A stretch of 64,000 bases of DNA, from NCBI RefSeq assembly GCF_010384365.1, contig NZ_CP048397.1:1984001-2048000 (forward strand). Direction: 5' to 3'. The stretch comes from Streptomyces sp. S4.7 (GTDB lineage Bacteria; Actinomycetota; Actinomycetes; Streptomycetales; Streptomycetaceae). The position numbers and the translations under genes were made by a program. The notes under the pieces were generated by a model that was not told the origin of the DNA, made no database searches, and was given only the letters and a program-made list of their open reading frames with translations. Shown piece by piece: positions 8,816-16,532 of the stretch. Every line of letters begins with the position of its first letter. Within the stretch, counting starts at the first letter, position 1.

Positions 8816-10063
8816 TCAGCGCAGATGCGACGTGTCGTTCAGCAGACGCAGCGACGCGTTGCCGTCGGCGTAGTAGGCGACCGCCGAGAGCGACGCCGCC
8901 GACAGCTCCATCCGGAACAGGGACTCCGGCGGTGCCCCCAGCGCCAGTCTGACCAGGGTCTTCACCGGTGTCACATGGGTGACGACCAGCACGGTGCGGC
9001 CCGCGTGCCGCGCCAGCAGGGCGTCACGTGTGGCGGCGACCCGTGTCGCGACCGCGTTGAAGCTCTCGCCGCCGCCCGTCGGTGCCACGCCGGGTGACGC
9101 CAGCCAGGCGCTCAGATCGTCCGGGTACCGCTCCCTGACCTCGGTGAACGTCAGCCCTTCCCAGTCCCCGAAGTCCGTCTCGCGCAGCCCGTCCTGGACA
9201 TCGACGTCCAGTCCGAGCCGGGTGGCGACGGCGTCCGCGGTCCGGCGGCAGCGCAGCAGCGGGGAGGAGACGATCGCCTGGATCGTGCCGCGCGCGGCCA
9301 GGGCGGTCGCGACGGCGTCGGCCTGCCTGCGGCCGACGGCCGACAGCTCCGGGTCGCCGCCGCCGCTGCCCGAGAAGCGCTTCTCGGGGGTGAGGGCGGT
9401 CTCGCCGTGCCGCAGCAGGACGAAGGTGGCGGGTGTGCCGAGGTCGGCGGCGCCCCAGCCGGCGGACGGCGCGGCCTGTTCGGGGACGACGGGCATCAGT
9501 TCGTACGCGGCGGCCAGCGCCGCGCGCGCCTTCGCCGCGCCGGCCGCCGCGTCACCGGGCGGCCCCTGGGCCGCGGGAGCGGCCGAACGCGCGGCCCCGC
9601 GTCCCGACTTCGCGTCGAGCTCCGCCGTGGAGCCCGAGGGCTCCCACCGCTTGCCCTTCTTGCCCGCGTCCATCGCCTCGTTGGCGAGCCGGTCGGCGTG
9701 CTTGTTCTTCTCGCGCGGGATCCACTCGTAGCGGACCTGCCCCGTGGGAAGGATCCGCCCGGCCTCGGCGGCCAGCGGCTTCATGTCCGGGTGCTTGATC
9801 TTCCAGCGCCCCGACATCTGCTCCACGACGAGCTTGGAGTCCATCCGGACGTGTACGTCGGCCCCCGGGTCGAGCGCCTTCGCGGCCTTCAGCCCGGCGA
9901 TCAGACCCTTGTACTCGGCGACGTTGTTCGTGGCGACGCCGATGTACTCGGCGGCCTCGGCGAGCGTCTCACCGGTCACCCCGTCGATGACGACGGCGCC
10001 GTAACCCGCCGGACCCGGGTTGCCCCGCGACCCGCCGTCCGCCTCGACGACGAATTTCGGCAT
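8816..10063 (-). CDS. Bifunctional ribonuclease H / acid phosphatase
   Basis: This 415-residue fusion has two enzymes. Residues 1-135 form an RNase HI domain (MPKFVVEADGGSRGNPGPAGYGAVVI, AEYKGLIAGLKAA, VHVRMDSKLVVEQMSG) that degrades RNA in RNA-DNA hybrids. After a linker, residues 210-410 form a histidine phosphatase domain with LLRHGETALTPEKRFSG and the distal VVTHVTPVKTL. The architecture is known from Streptomyces SCO2299 and mycobacterial Rv2228c, whose C-terminal domain is acid-phosphatase/CobC-like. The ATG directly follows the TAG stop of the upstream zinc-ribbon gene with no gap, in a three-gene operon with nif3. A role of the phosphatase in cobalamin assembly is possible but not shown here. 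Confidence 0.93.
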   Translation of the reverse strand: MPKFVVEADGGSRGNPGPAGYGAVVIDGVTGETLAEAAEYIGVATNNVAEYKGLIAGLKAAKALDPGADVHVRMDSKLVVEQMSGRWKIKHPDMKPLAAEAGRILPTGQVRYEWIPREKNKHADRLANEAMDAGKKGKRWEPSGSTAELDAKSGRGAARSAAPAAQGPPGDAAAGAAKARAALAAAYELMPVVPEQAAPSAGWGAADLGTPATFVLLRHGETALTPEKRFSGSGGGDPELSAVGRRQADAVATALAARGTIQAIVSSPLLRCRRTADAVATRLGLDVDVQDGLRETDFGDWEGLTFTEVRERYPDDLSAWLASPGVAPTGGGESFNAVATRVAATRDALLARHAGRTVLVVTHVTPVKTLVRLALGAPPESLFRMELSAASLSAVAYYADGNASLRLLNDTSHLR

Positions 10064-10807
10064 CTACAGACCCGATTCGGCGGTACGGACGAGGATGCGG
10101 CGGCAGTTCTCGCACCGCAGGACGGTGCTGGGGCTCGCCGCCTTGACCTCGTTGACCTCGGTGATGTTGAGCTCCAGCCGGCAGCCCTCGCAGCGGCGCT
10201 GGTAGAGACGGGCCGCGCCGACGCCGCCCTGCTGCACGCGCAGCTTCTCGTACAGCTTGAGGAGGTCGGCGGGGATCGTCGCCGAGACGGATCCGCGCTC
10301 CCTGGTCGCCGTCGACTCCTCCCCGTCGAGCTTCTCCGCGGCGGCGTCGCGGCGCGCGACCGCGTCGTCCGTCTTGGCCTGGACGGAGGAGACGCGTTCG
10401 GTCAGTTCCGCCGCACGCTCCTGCGCGGCCTCACGGCGCTCCATGACCTCGAGGACGACGTCCTCCAGGTCACCCTGGCGCTTGGCGAGCGAGACGATCT
10501 CGCGCTGGAGGCTCTCCAGGTCCTTGGGCGAGGTGACGGCGCCCGAGTCGAGGCGCTGCTGGTCGCGTACGGCGCGCTGGCGCACCTGGTCGACGTCCTG
10601 CTCCGCCTTGGTCTGTTCGCGAGCGGTGTCGCTCTCCTCGGTCTGCGAGGCGACCAGCAGGTCGCGCAGCTGGGTGAGGTCCTTGGTCAGCGACTCGATC
10701 TCGGCGTGCTCGGGCAGCGAGTCGCGCCGGTGGGCGATCTGCTGGAGTCGCAGATCGAGGGCCTGGACGTCGAGGAGTCGGATCTGGTCGGCGGGTTCGG
10801 CGTTCAG
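10064..10807 (-). CDS. Zinc-ribbon coiled-coil protein (C4-type, Rv2229c-like), CTG start
   Basis: This 247-residue protein has a long coiled coil (roughly residues 10-190, rich in QRDIVSLAKRQ-like heptads) and a C-terminal four-cysteine zinc ribbon, CEGCRLELNITEV followed by CENCRR. Homologues always sit between Nif3 and RNase H/acid phosphatase in actinomycetes; they may act in nucleic-acid handling, but the function is unproven. The family's N-terminus corresponds to NAEPADQIRLLDVQALD. Here the codon before it is CTG at 10807-10805, which overlaps the TGA of nif3 as CTGA, with AGGAG upstream. No ATG, GTG or TTG lies close by in frame, so CTG is the inferred initiation codon. Confidence 0.85.
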   Translation of the reverse strand: MNAEPADQIRLLDVQALDLRLQQIAHRRDSLPEHAEIESLTKDLTQLRDLLVASQTEESDTAREQTKAEQDVDQVRQRAVRDQQRLDSGAVTSPKDLESLQREIVSLAKRQGDLEDVVLEVMERREAAQERAAELTERVSSVQAKTDDAVARRDAAAEKLDGEESTATRERGSVSATIPADLLKLYEKLRVQQGGVGAARLYQRRCEGCRLELNITEVNEVKAASPSTVLRCENCRRILVRTAESGL

Positions 10808-11640
10808 TTGGGGGCTCCTGAGGAGTGGTGGGAGGACCAGGGGTCGGTGACCGTCTTCGAGACGTGGACCCGCAGGTCCCAGCCGTGACGGTCGGAGATC
10901 TCGTCGAGCTGGGTGGCCGCGAGTTCGCACCAGGGCCACTCGGTGGCCCAGTGCGCCGCGTCGACCAGCGCCAGCGGTGAGTGCTGTGTGGCCTCGGAGA
11001 CCGGGTGGTGTCGCAGGTCGGCCGTGAGGAAGACGTCCACACCCGCCGCCCGTACGTGGTCGAAGAGGCTGTCGCCGGATCCGCCGCTCACGGCGACGGT
11101 GCTGACGACGGAGTCGGGGTCGCCGGCCACGCGGATGCCCTGCGCGGTGGCGGGCAGCCGGTGCGCGGCGCGTGCGGCGAAGTCGCGCAGGGTCGCCGGG
11201 CGGTCGAGTTCGCAGACCCGGCCCAGGCCCCGCCGGCCGGCCGGGTCGGTCGGGTCGGGTACGAGGGGGCGTACGACGCGCAGGTCGAGCGCGCCGGCGA
11301 GGGCGTCGGAGACTCCCGGATCGGCGCTGTCGGCGTTGGTGTGCGCGACGTGCAGCGCGATGTCGTGCTTGATCAGGGTGTGCACGACGCGGCCCTTGAA
11401 GGTGCCGGCGGCGACCGTCGTCGTCCCGCGCAGATAGAGCGGGTGATGGGTGAGGATCAGATCGGCGCCGAGCCGCAGGGCCTCGTCCACGACGTCCTGG
11501 ACGGGGTCGACGGCGATCAGGACGCGGCTCACCGGGGCGTCGGGGTCGCCGCAGACGGTGCCGACGGCGTCCCACTGTTCGGCCCGCTCGGGCGGCCAGA
11601 GGGCGTCGAACTGGGCGAGGACTTCGGACAGGCGGGGCAC
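10804..11640 (-). CDS. Nif3-like dinuclear metal centre protein
   Basis: This 278-residue protein belongs to the Nif3/YbgI family of hexameric toroids with a two-metal site; the biochemical role is not firmly known. Metal ligands appear in ADLILTHHPLYLRG near residue 65 and in the C-terminal DAAHWATEWPWCE. The GVSDALAG segment and AVSGGSGDSLFDHV are also family features. The start is the GTG at 11638-11640 (VPRLSEVLAQFDALWPPERAEQWD). It is the first gene of a compact operon with the zinc-ribbon and RNase H/phosphatase genes, and its TGA overlaps the next start. About 200 bases separate it from the convergently placed terminator of the siderophore gene. Confidence 0.92.
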   Translation of the reverse strand: MPRLSEVLAQFDALWPPERAEQWDAVGTVCGDPDAPVSRVLIAVDPVQDVVDEALRLGADLILTHHPLYLRGTTTVAAGTFKGRVVHTLIKHDIALHVAHTNADSADPGVSDALAGALDLRVVRPLVPDPTDPAGRRGLGRVCELDRPATLRDFAARAAHRLPATAQGIRVAGDPDSVVSTVAVSGGSGDSLFDHVRAAGVDVFLTADLRHHPVSEATQHSPLALVDAAHWATEWPWCELAATQLDEISDRHGWDLRVHVSKTVTDPWSSHHSSGAPN

Positions 11641-11800
11641 GGGGCAAAGGCTACCTGCCACCCCTGGTGCTCCGACCATGGGCGGCGGGCTCCCGGTCGC
11701 CCGGCGCCCGCTCGCGGGGCGGCTTCCGGTCCGTCCGGCGGTTGAGGACGCCGCCTGCCGGATCCACCCACCCCGCCCCGTCCGGTGCTCCGGGACGAAC

Positions 11801-11829
11801 GGGTCCACCGGACGGCGCCCGGTGGACCC
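11801..11829 (-). terminator. Hairpin terminator after the siderophore-binding protein gene
   Basis: A perfect 11-base inverted repeat (GGGTCCACCGG and CCGGTGGACCC) with a seven-base loop lies eight bases beyond the stop of the minus-strand lipoprotein gene. There is no T-tract, which is common for actinomycete terminators. Confidence 0.7.
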
Positions 11830-11836
11830 TCCGGTG

Positions 11837-12868
11837 TCACTTCGCCAGGTACCCGCGCAGATCGTCCAGCACCAGCTCCGCCGCCGTGACGCCGAGCCCC
11901 AGGTACCAGGTCTCGTCCGGTACGTCCTCGGCCTGTCCCGACTCGACGGCCTCCAGGTTCTTCCAGAGGGGGTTCGAGCGCGCGGTGTCCCGCTTGGTGG
12001 CCTTGGGGTCGCCGTACACACCGGTGAAGATCCAGTCGGCGTCCGCCTCGTCGATCTTCTCGGGGCTGACCTCGACGGCGAGATCGTTGATCTGCTGGTT
12101 CGCGGGCCGCGGCAGACCGGCGTCGTCGAGGATGGTGCCGATGAAGGACGCCTTGGCGTAGAGGCGGATCCTGCCCGGCATGTACCGCACCATCGAGATG
12201 GTCGGCTTGTCGGCACCGATGTCCGCGGACAGGGCCTTCACCTTGGTGTCGTACGCGCCGAGCGCCTTCTCGGCCGCCGCGCTCCGGTCGAGCGCCGCCG
12301 CGTTGAGCCGGAAGTTCTCCTTCCAGGTGAAGCCCGGGCGGATGGAGAACACGGTGGGGGCGATCTTCGACAGCTCGTCGTACTTGTCGGCGGCGCGCAG
12401 CTGGCTGCCGAGGATGAGGTCGGGCTCGAGGGCGGCGATCGCCTCCAGGTTGAGGCCGTTGATGGTGCCGACGCTCGTCGGGCTGCCCGCACCCTTCTTC
12501 AGGTACTCGGGTATGCCCTCGTCGCCCTCGGTGGGCGCGTAACCGACCGGCGCGACACCGAGCGAGACGACGTTGTCGAACTCGCCGACGTCCAGCACGA
12601 CGACGCGCTCCGGCCGCGCCTGGAGGACGGTCTCGCCCATGGCGTGGGTGACGGTACGGGGGAACTCGCCCGGCTCGGCGTCGGTGCCGTAGCCCGCCGT
12701 CTTCGCCGCCGCCTCCGCGAAGTCCTCGCCTCCCTGTGCGACGGCCTTCTTGTCCGCTCCGGCGGGGGAGGACTTCTCGTCCGATCCTCCGTCGCTTCCG
12801 CAGGCCGCGAGGGAGAGGGCGGCGGCGAGGGCCACCAGCGCGGCCGTGCCGCGACGTCTAACGGACAT
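11837..12868 (-). CDS. Iron-siderophore ABC transporter substrate-binding lipoprotein
   Basis: This 343-residue protein is a class III (FepB/FhuD-like) solute-binding lipoprotein that captures ferric siderophores outside the membrane and delivers them to an ABC permease. The N-terminus has a basic start, a hydrophobic stretch and the lipobox LSLAAC near residue 23. Family features include PERVVVLDVGEFDNVVSLGVAPVGY, LEAIAALEPDLILGS and VSMVRYMPG-like strands. The ATG at 12868 has GGAG nearby. An iron-box-like sequence overlaps its promoter region at 12889-12907. No permease or ATPase gene is adjacent, so it is an orphan binding protein that must share a transporter encoded elsewhere. Confidence 0.9.
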   Translation of the reverse strand: MSVRRRGTAALVALAAALSLAACGSDGGSDEKSSPAGADKKAVAQGGEDFAEAAAKTAGYGTDAEPGEFPRTVTHAMGETVLQARPERVVVLDVGEFDNVVSLGVAPVGYAPTEGDEGIPEYLKKGAGSPTSVGTINGLNLEAIAALEPDLILGSQLRAADKYDELSKIAPTVFSIRPGFTWKENFRLNAAALDRSAAAEKALGAYDTKVKALSADIGADKPTISMVRYMPGRIRLYAKASFIGTILDDAGLPRPANQQINDLAVEVSPEKIDEADADWIFTGVYGDPKATKRDTARSNPLWKNLEAVESGQAEDVPDETWYLGLGVTAAELVLDDLRGYLAK

Positions 12869-12888
12869 CAGCGCTCCAAGAGTCTTAC

Positions 12889-12907
12889 TTAGGGATGCCT
12901 TACTTTA
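12889..12907. promoter_or_regulatory. Probable DmdR/IdeR iron box
   Basis: The 19-base sequence TAAAGTAAGGCATCCCTAA (minus strand) matches the commonly cited IdeR/DmdR consensus TTAGGTTAGGCTAACCTAA at 13 of 19 positions by my count, including the central AGGC and the terminal CCTAA. It sits 21 bases upstream of the start codon of the siderophore-binding lipoprotein, where a ferrous-iron-loaded repressor would block transcription. The functional match fits an iron-uptake gene. Confidence 0.75.
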
Positions 12908-13049
12908 GGCACGCCCGTCCCGGTCGGCACAACCACCCCCTTCCCCTCAGCCGAACCCTGGACCAGCCACCCTTACGTGTGAAGCGGGCGGGCCGGTGTT
13001 GTTCGGCAGCGAGTGCGAACCTAGCGTCGTCGCCGGAGGTGACGGATCG

Positions 13050-14324
13050 ATGACAGCCTGTGTCATTGAGAGCGTGGATAACGTCGCGCCGGACGGGGCC
13101 GTCCGGCGCGCTGGACTCGCGATCGCGTCGGACGGTTCGTACGCGGCGCGGCTGACCCTCGGTACGGACGGCGGAGCAGGCTCCCCTTCCCCGGAAGCAC
13201 GGGAGCGGGAGGGGACTCAGGAGCGAAGAGACGGCGCGGGCGCCGCGTGGTTCCCGGAGCGGTGGACGCTCGACGGACCGGAGCCGTACGCCGTACCGCT
13301 CCCCCTCGACCAGCCCGAGGAGCCCGACGCCGATGTGCTGCCGCTGGCCGACGGCCGGGTGCTGATCCACCGGCGGGTGGCGGGCCGGCAGGGGTTCTCG
13401 CTGCTCTACCCGACCGGGCCGGGGACGGGTGAGCTGCCGCTCGGCGCGGTCGGGTGCCCGGAGCTGACGCTGCTGCCGCCGTCGCCCGACGGCACGAGCG
13501 CCTACGCGCTGGCGCCCGGCGCACACGGCACGACCGTCTGGCTGGTGGCGGGCGGTGCCTTCGGCCCGGAACCGGTCGCGACCGTGCGCGGACGCTGCAC
13601 GGGCGGCGTCTGGCTCGACCGTACGGGGCGGCTGCTCTCCGTCGACCGTGAACTGGACGGTGTGGTCAAGGCGGTCGCCGTCGATCTCCAACGCGGCGGC
13701 GAGGTGAGCCCGCTGCTCCAGATCGCGGAGGGCAGCAACGACCGGCTGCTGCTGGCCGACGCCGACAGCGGTCTGCTGCTGATCCGCTCGGACGCGCCGG
13801 GCCAGGACCTCCTCGGCTGGGGCGTGCTGGGCAGCGCTCGGCCGGTGCGCTTCCCGGAGTGCCTGCGGCCGGCCGGCCGCGTCGTCACACCGTTCGCCGC
13901 CCAGCCGGGGCAGACGCTGATGCCGGAGAGCTGCGCGGTCGCGCTGCGGATCGACGGGCCGGCCGGTACATGGGTGGGGACCTGGCGGCCGTCGGACCGA
14001 CGGCTCCACCAACAGTCCGCCCCCGAGGGCTGGTTGGCCGGGGCGGGGCTGTGGTCGCGGGACGGGGTGCTCCAACTGCCGTACGCGACCGGCACGATGC
14101 CGTGCGGCCTGGCACGGCTGGAGGTACCCGGCGACGTTCCCCGGGCCGAGCCGACGGACACTTGGCACGGCGCCCCGCCGGATATGCGGCCGGAATCGGC
14201 CACAGAACCCGCACAAGCGGAAGCCGCAGGTGGGAATGGGTCCGCGCCCCGGCCAACTCGTCTCGTCCACAAGCCGGTTCCGTTGCAGCAGGCACCCCTC
14301 ACCGGGCGTACGGCCGCCGGATAG
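13050..14324 (+). CDS. Hypothetical protein with beta-propeller-like repeats, 424 aa
   Basis: This cytosolic protein has no signal peptide or membrane segment. Its middle part repeats strand-turn-strand blocks such as LPLADGRVLIHRR, LLPPSPDGTSAYAL, GGVWLDRTGRLLSVDRELDG and RLLLADADSGLLLIRSD, which resemble WD40/YncE-type propeller blades. The last 60 residues are low-complexity. GTG and TTG alternatives exist upstream, but the ATG at 13050 follows GGAGGTGACG at good spacing. I cannot assign a function. It is divergent from the iron-siderophore gene but has no visible link with iron. Confidence 0.65.
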   Translation: MTACVIESVDNVAPDGAVRRAGLAIASDGSYAARLTLGTDGGAGSPSPEAREREGTQERRDGAGAAWFPERWTLDGPEPYAVPLPLDQPEEPDADVLPLADGRVLIHRRVAGRQGFSLLYPTGPGTGELPLGAVGCPELTLLPPSPDGTSAYALAPGAHGTTVWLVAGGAFGPEPVATVRGRCTGGVWLDRTGRLLSVDRELDGVVKAVAVDLQRGGEVSPLLQIAEGSNDRLLLADADSGLLLIRSDAPGQDLLGWGVLGSARPVRFPECLRPAGRVVTPFAAQPGQTLMPESCAVALRIDGPAGTWVGTWRPSDRRLHQQSAPEGWLAGAGLWSRDGVLQLPYATGTMPCGLARLEVPGDVPRAEPTDTWHGAPPDMRPESATEPAQAEAAGGNGSAPRPTRLVHKPVPLQQAPLTGRTAAG

Positions 14325-14433
14325 GGCTGGTTAGTGTTTTGCCGCGGGTCCGGTCGGTCGGTACGGGGACGGACGGCCCCGTGTGCCAGCAGTGGCAGCA
14401 GCGATGCAGCGATTTAACGGGGTGACTTCCCAC

Positions 14434-14603
14434 ATGTCTGAAAGCCGAACAGACACGGCCCAGGACCGTCCGCACCAGGCGGCCGGCGACCGGGACGGAA
14501 CGGGCCACGGAAAACACCGGGCCGGGCCCCCGCGACCGACGACTCGCAGTCGTCGGCCCACGGGCGCCACCGCCGTCCCGGGGAGGGCGTCGAGACGGTC
14601 TGA
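14434..14603 (+). pseudogene. Small HGKHR/HGRHRR protein gene with an apparent frameshift
   Basis: From the ATG at 14434 one frame reads MSESRTDTAQDRPHQ... to HGKHRAGP. At a C-run (14527-14531) the coding character moves by -1 to a second frame that reads ATDDSQSSAHGRHRRPGEGVETV and ends at the TGA 14601-14603. Third positions are strongly G/C in the second frame and poor in the first frame beyond the shift. Joined, the product would be about 56 residues with two copies of an HG-(K/R)-HR motif. It may be a recently frameshifted gene, a sequence error or a slippage site. A strong hairpin 18 bases downstream supports a real transcription unit. Function unknown. Confidence 0.5.
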
Positions 14604-14620
14604 GTGCCGTTCTCCCTCAC

Positions 14621-14653
14621 CGGGCGGACCCGGACGGACTTCGGGTCCGCCCG
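14621..14653 (+). terminator. Strong hairpin, probable terminator
   Basis: CGGGCGGACCCG at 14621-14632 and CGGGTCCGCCCG at 14642-14653 are perfect 12-base inverted repeats with a nine-base loop. The right arm is the first of five tandem copies of a 10-base unit, so several alternative pairings are possible. Confidence 0.6.
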
Positions 14654-14692
14654 GGTCCGCCCGGGTCCGCCCGGGTCCGCCCGGGTCCGCCC
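14643..14692. repeat. Five tandem copies of a 10-bp unit GGGTCCGCCC
   Basis: The unit GGGTCCGCCC is repeated five times without a mismatch, followed by GG. The array lies in the non-coding stretch before the ABC exporter operon and overlaps the right arm of the hairpin at 14621-14653. Copy number is likely to vary between strains by slippage. Confidence 0.9.
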
Positions 14693-14823
14693 GGTGTCCG
14701 GGGCGAAACCCGCGCAAGGCAGCACCGCCGGGCGAACACCGTGTGAGGGCGGGACATTTGTCCCGGCCGAGTCCGTACATGCGCATCTGCCGGGGCCCGC
14801 CCGCTTTCCGTAGCCTCGTCGGC

Positions 14824-15807
14824 ATGAGACGACCAACGGCCGCGGCGACGGCACCGGCACCGGCAACGGCGACGCCCGAGACGCACCGCGCAACCGCAAC
14901 CGCACCCGCCCCGTCCGCCGTGCGCGTCGAGGGAGCCGTCAAGTCCTTCGGCGCCGTACGCGCGGTGGACGGCGTCGATCTGGACATCGCACGCGGCGAG
15001 ACCATCGCCCTCCTCGGACGCAACGGCGCGGGCAAGTCCACCACCATCAGCCTGCTGCTCGGCCTCGACGAGCCCGACGCCGGCCGCGTCCGGCTCTTCG
15101 GTGAGACCCCCGAGCGCGCGGTGACCTCGGGGCGGGTCGGCGCCATGCTCCAGGAGGGCAGGCCGGTCCGCCGTACGACGGTGCGCGAACTCGTGTCGTT
15201 CGTCGCGAGCACCTACCCGCGCCCGCTGCCCCTGGCCGACGCCCTGGACCTCGCCGGGCTCACCGAACTCGCCGGGCGCCGCGTCGACAAGCTCTCCGGC
15301 GGCCAGTGGCAGCGCGTCCGCTTCGCGATCGCCCTCGCCGGCAGCCCCGAGCTGGTCGTCCTCGACGAGCCGACGGCGGCCCTGGACGTGGAGGCCAGAC
15401 GCGCGTTCTGGACGTCGATGCGCGCCTACGCCCGCCGGGGCAACACCGTCCTGTTCTCCACGCACTACATGGAGGAGGCCGACGACAACGCCGACCGGAT
15501 CGTGGTCATCGACCACGGCCGCATCGTCGCCGACGGCAGCGGCGGGAGCATCAAGCGCGCGGTCGGCGGCCATCTCGTCGCCTTCGACCTCGCGGGGCGC
15601 GGCACGGAGGGGCTCGGCACGCTGCCGGGTGTCGTCTCGGTGGAGATACGGGGCGACCGGGCCCGGCTGCGTACGGACGACTCCGACGCGACCGTGGTGG
15701 CGCTGGCCGGCCTCGGCCGGATCAAGGGCCTGGAGGTCGCCCACGCCACGCTGGAGGACGCCTTCCTCACGCTCACCGGTACCGGGAAGACGAAGGAGAC
15801 GGTGTGA
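14824..15807 (+). CDS. ABC exporter ATP-binding protein (ABC-2 type)
   Basis: This 327-residue ATPase powers an ABC-2-type exporter. Motifs are the Walker A LLGRNGAGKSTT near residue 70, the signature LSGGQWQRVRFAIAL, the Walker B LVVLDEPTAALD and the switch histidine in LFSTHYMEEAD. The N-terminal 35 residues are Thr/Ala/Pro-rich. The ATG at 14824 is the first plausible start (MRRPTAAATAPA). It is the first of four genes joined by one-base or ATGA overlaps: ATPase, permease, histidine kinase, response regulator. This order matches bacterial lnr/yvf-type systems that sense and expel membrane-active antibiotics, which is an inference for the substrate. Confidence 0.93.
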   Translation: MRRPTAAATAPAPATATPETHRATATAPAPSAVRVEGAVKSFGAVRAVDGVDLDIARGETIALLGRNGAGKSTTISLLLGLDEPDAGRVRLFGETPERAVTSGRVGAMLQEGRPVRRTTVRELVSFVASTYPRPLPLADALDLAGLTELAGRRVDKLSGGQWQRVRFAIALAGSPELVVLDEPTAALDVEARRAFWTSMRAYARRGNTVLFSTHYMEEADDNADRIVVIDHGRIVADGSGGSIKRAVGGHLVAFDLAGRGTEGLGTLPGVVSVEIRGDRARLRTDDSDATVVALAGLGRIKGLEVAHATLEDAFLTLTGTGKTKETV

Positions 15808-16532
15808 TGTTCGCCTACGTCCGGCTCGAAGTACGACGCACCCTGCGCGACCCGGGATTCGTGATCTTCGGCGCCGGGATGCCCGTGCTGATGTATCTGC
15901 TGTTCACCAACCTCGGCCCCGCCGACGACGGCGCCGACGGCTGGAAGACGACCGCGATGGTCGGCATGGCCGCCTACGGTGCGCTCGGCGCCGCCGTCGG
16001 CGTCGGTACGGGCATCGCCGAGGACCGCTCGCTCGGCTGGCTGCGCCAGTTGCGCATCACCCCCATGCGGCCCCGTCAGGTCGTACTCGGCCGCGCGGTC
16101 ACCAGCTCGGTGACCGTCCTGCCCGCGATCCTGGCGGTCCTCACGGCCGGCGCCTTGTCCAACGGGGTACGGCTCCACGCGTGGCAGTGGGCCGTGCTGG
16201 TCCTGCTGCTGTGGGTGGGCACGCTGCCGTTCACGCTGTTCGGGATCGGCAACGGCTACCGGCTCTCCGCGCAGACCGCGGGAGTGGTCAACGTGGGCGC
16301 CCTGATGGGTCTGGCCGTGCTCGGCGGGCTCTGGTTCCCGATCGAGGCGTTCCCGGGCTGGCTGCGGAGCGTCGCCGAGTACTCGCCCGCCCACGGATTC
16401 GCCGAACTCGGCTGGGCCACGACCGCCGGCCACGCCCCCGGCATCACGGCGGTCGCGGTACTCCTCGGCTGGCTGGCGGTCTTCGGTTCGTACGCTGTCA
16501 TGTCCTACCGCAAGTCCGCGAGGACGGCATGA
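15807..16532 (+). CDS. ABC-2 type exporter permease
   Basis: This 241-residue integral membrane protein has six predicted membrane segments and the ABC-2 permease pattern, including the LRQLRITPMRPRQVVLGRA loop between segments two and three and the conserved GLWFPIEAFPGWLRSVAEYSPAHGF motif before the last segment. It pairs with the ATPase encoded just upstream; the stop and start overlap by one base (TGATG). Its own TGA overlaps the kinase start as ATGA, so the four genes are almost certainly co-translated in series. Confidence 0.92.
   Translation: MFAYVRLEVRRTLRDPGFVIFGAGMPVLMYLLFTNLGPADDGADGWKTTAMVGMAAYGALGAAVGVGTGIAEDRSLGWLRQLRITPMRPRQVVLGRAVTSSVTVLPAILAVLTAGALSNGVRLHAWQWAVLVLLLWVGTLPFTLFGIGNGYRLSAQTAGVVNVGALMGLAVLGGLWFPIEAFPGWLRSVAEYSPAHGFAELGWATTAGHAPGITAVAVLLGWLAVFGSYAVMSYRKSARTA

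Noticed and set aside
14643-14692. Tandem repeat considered as a CRISPR array
   Set aside because: The unit is 10 bases with no spacers and no cas genes are present.
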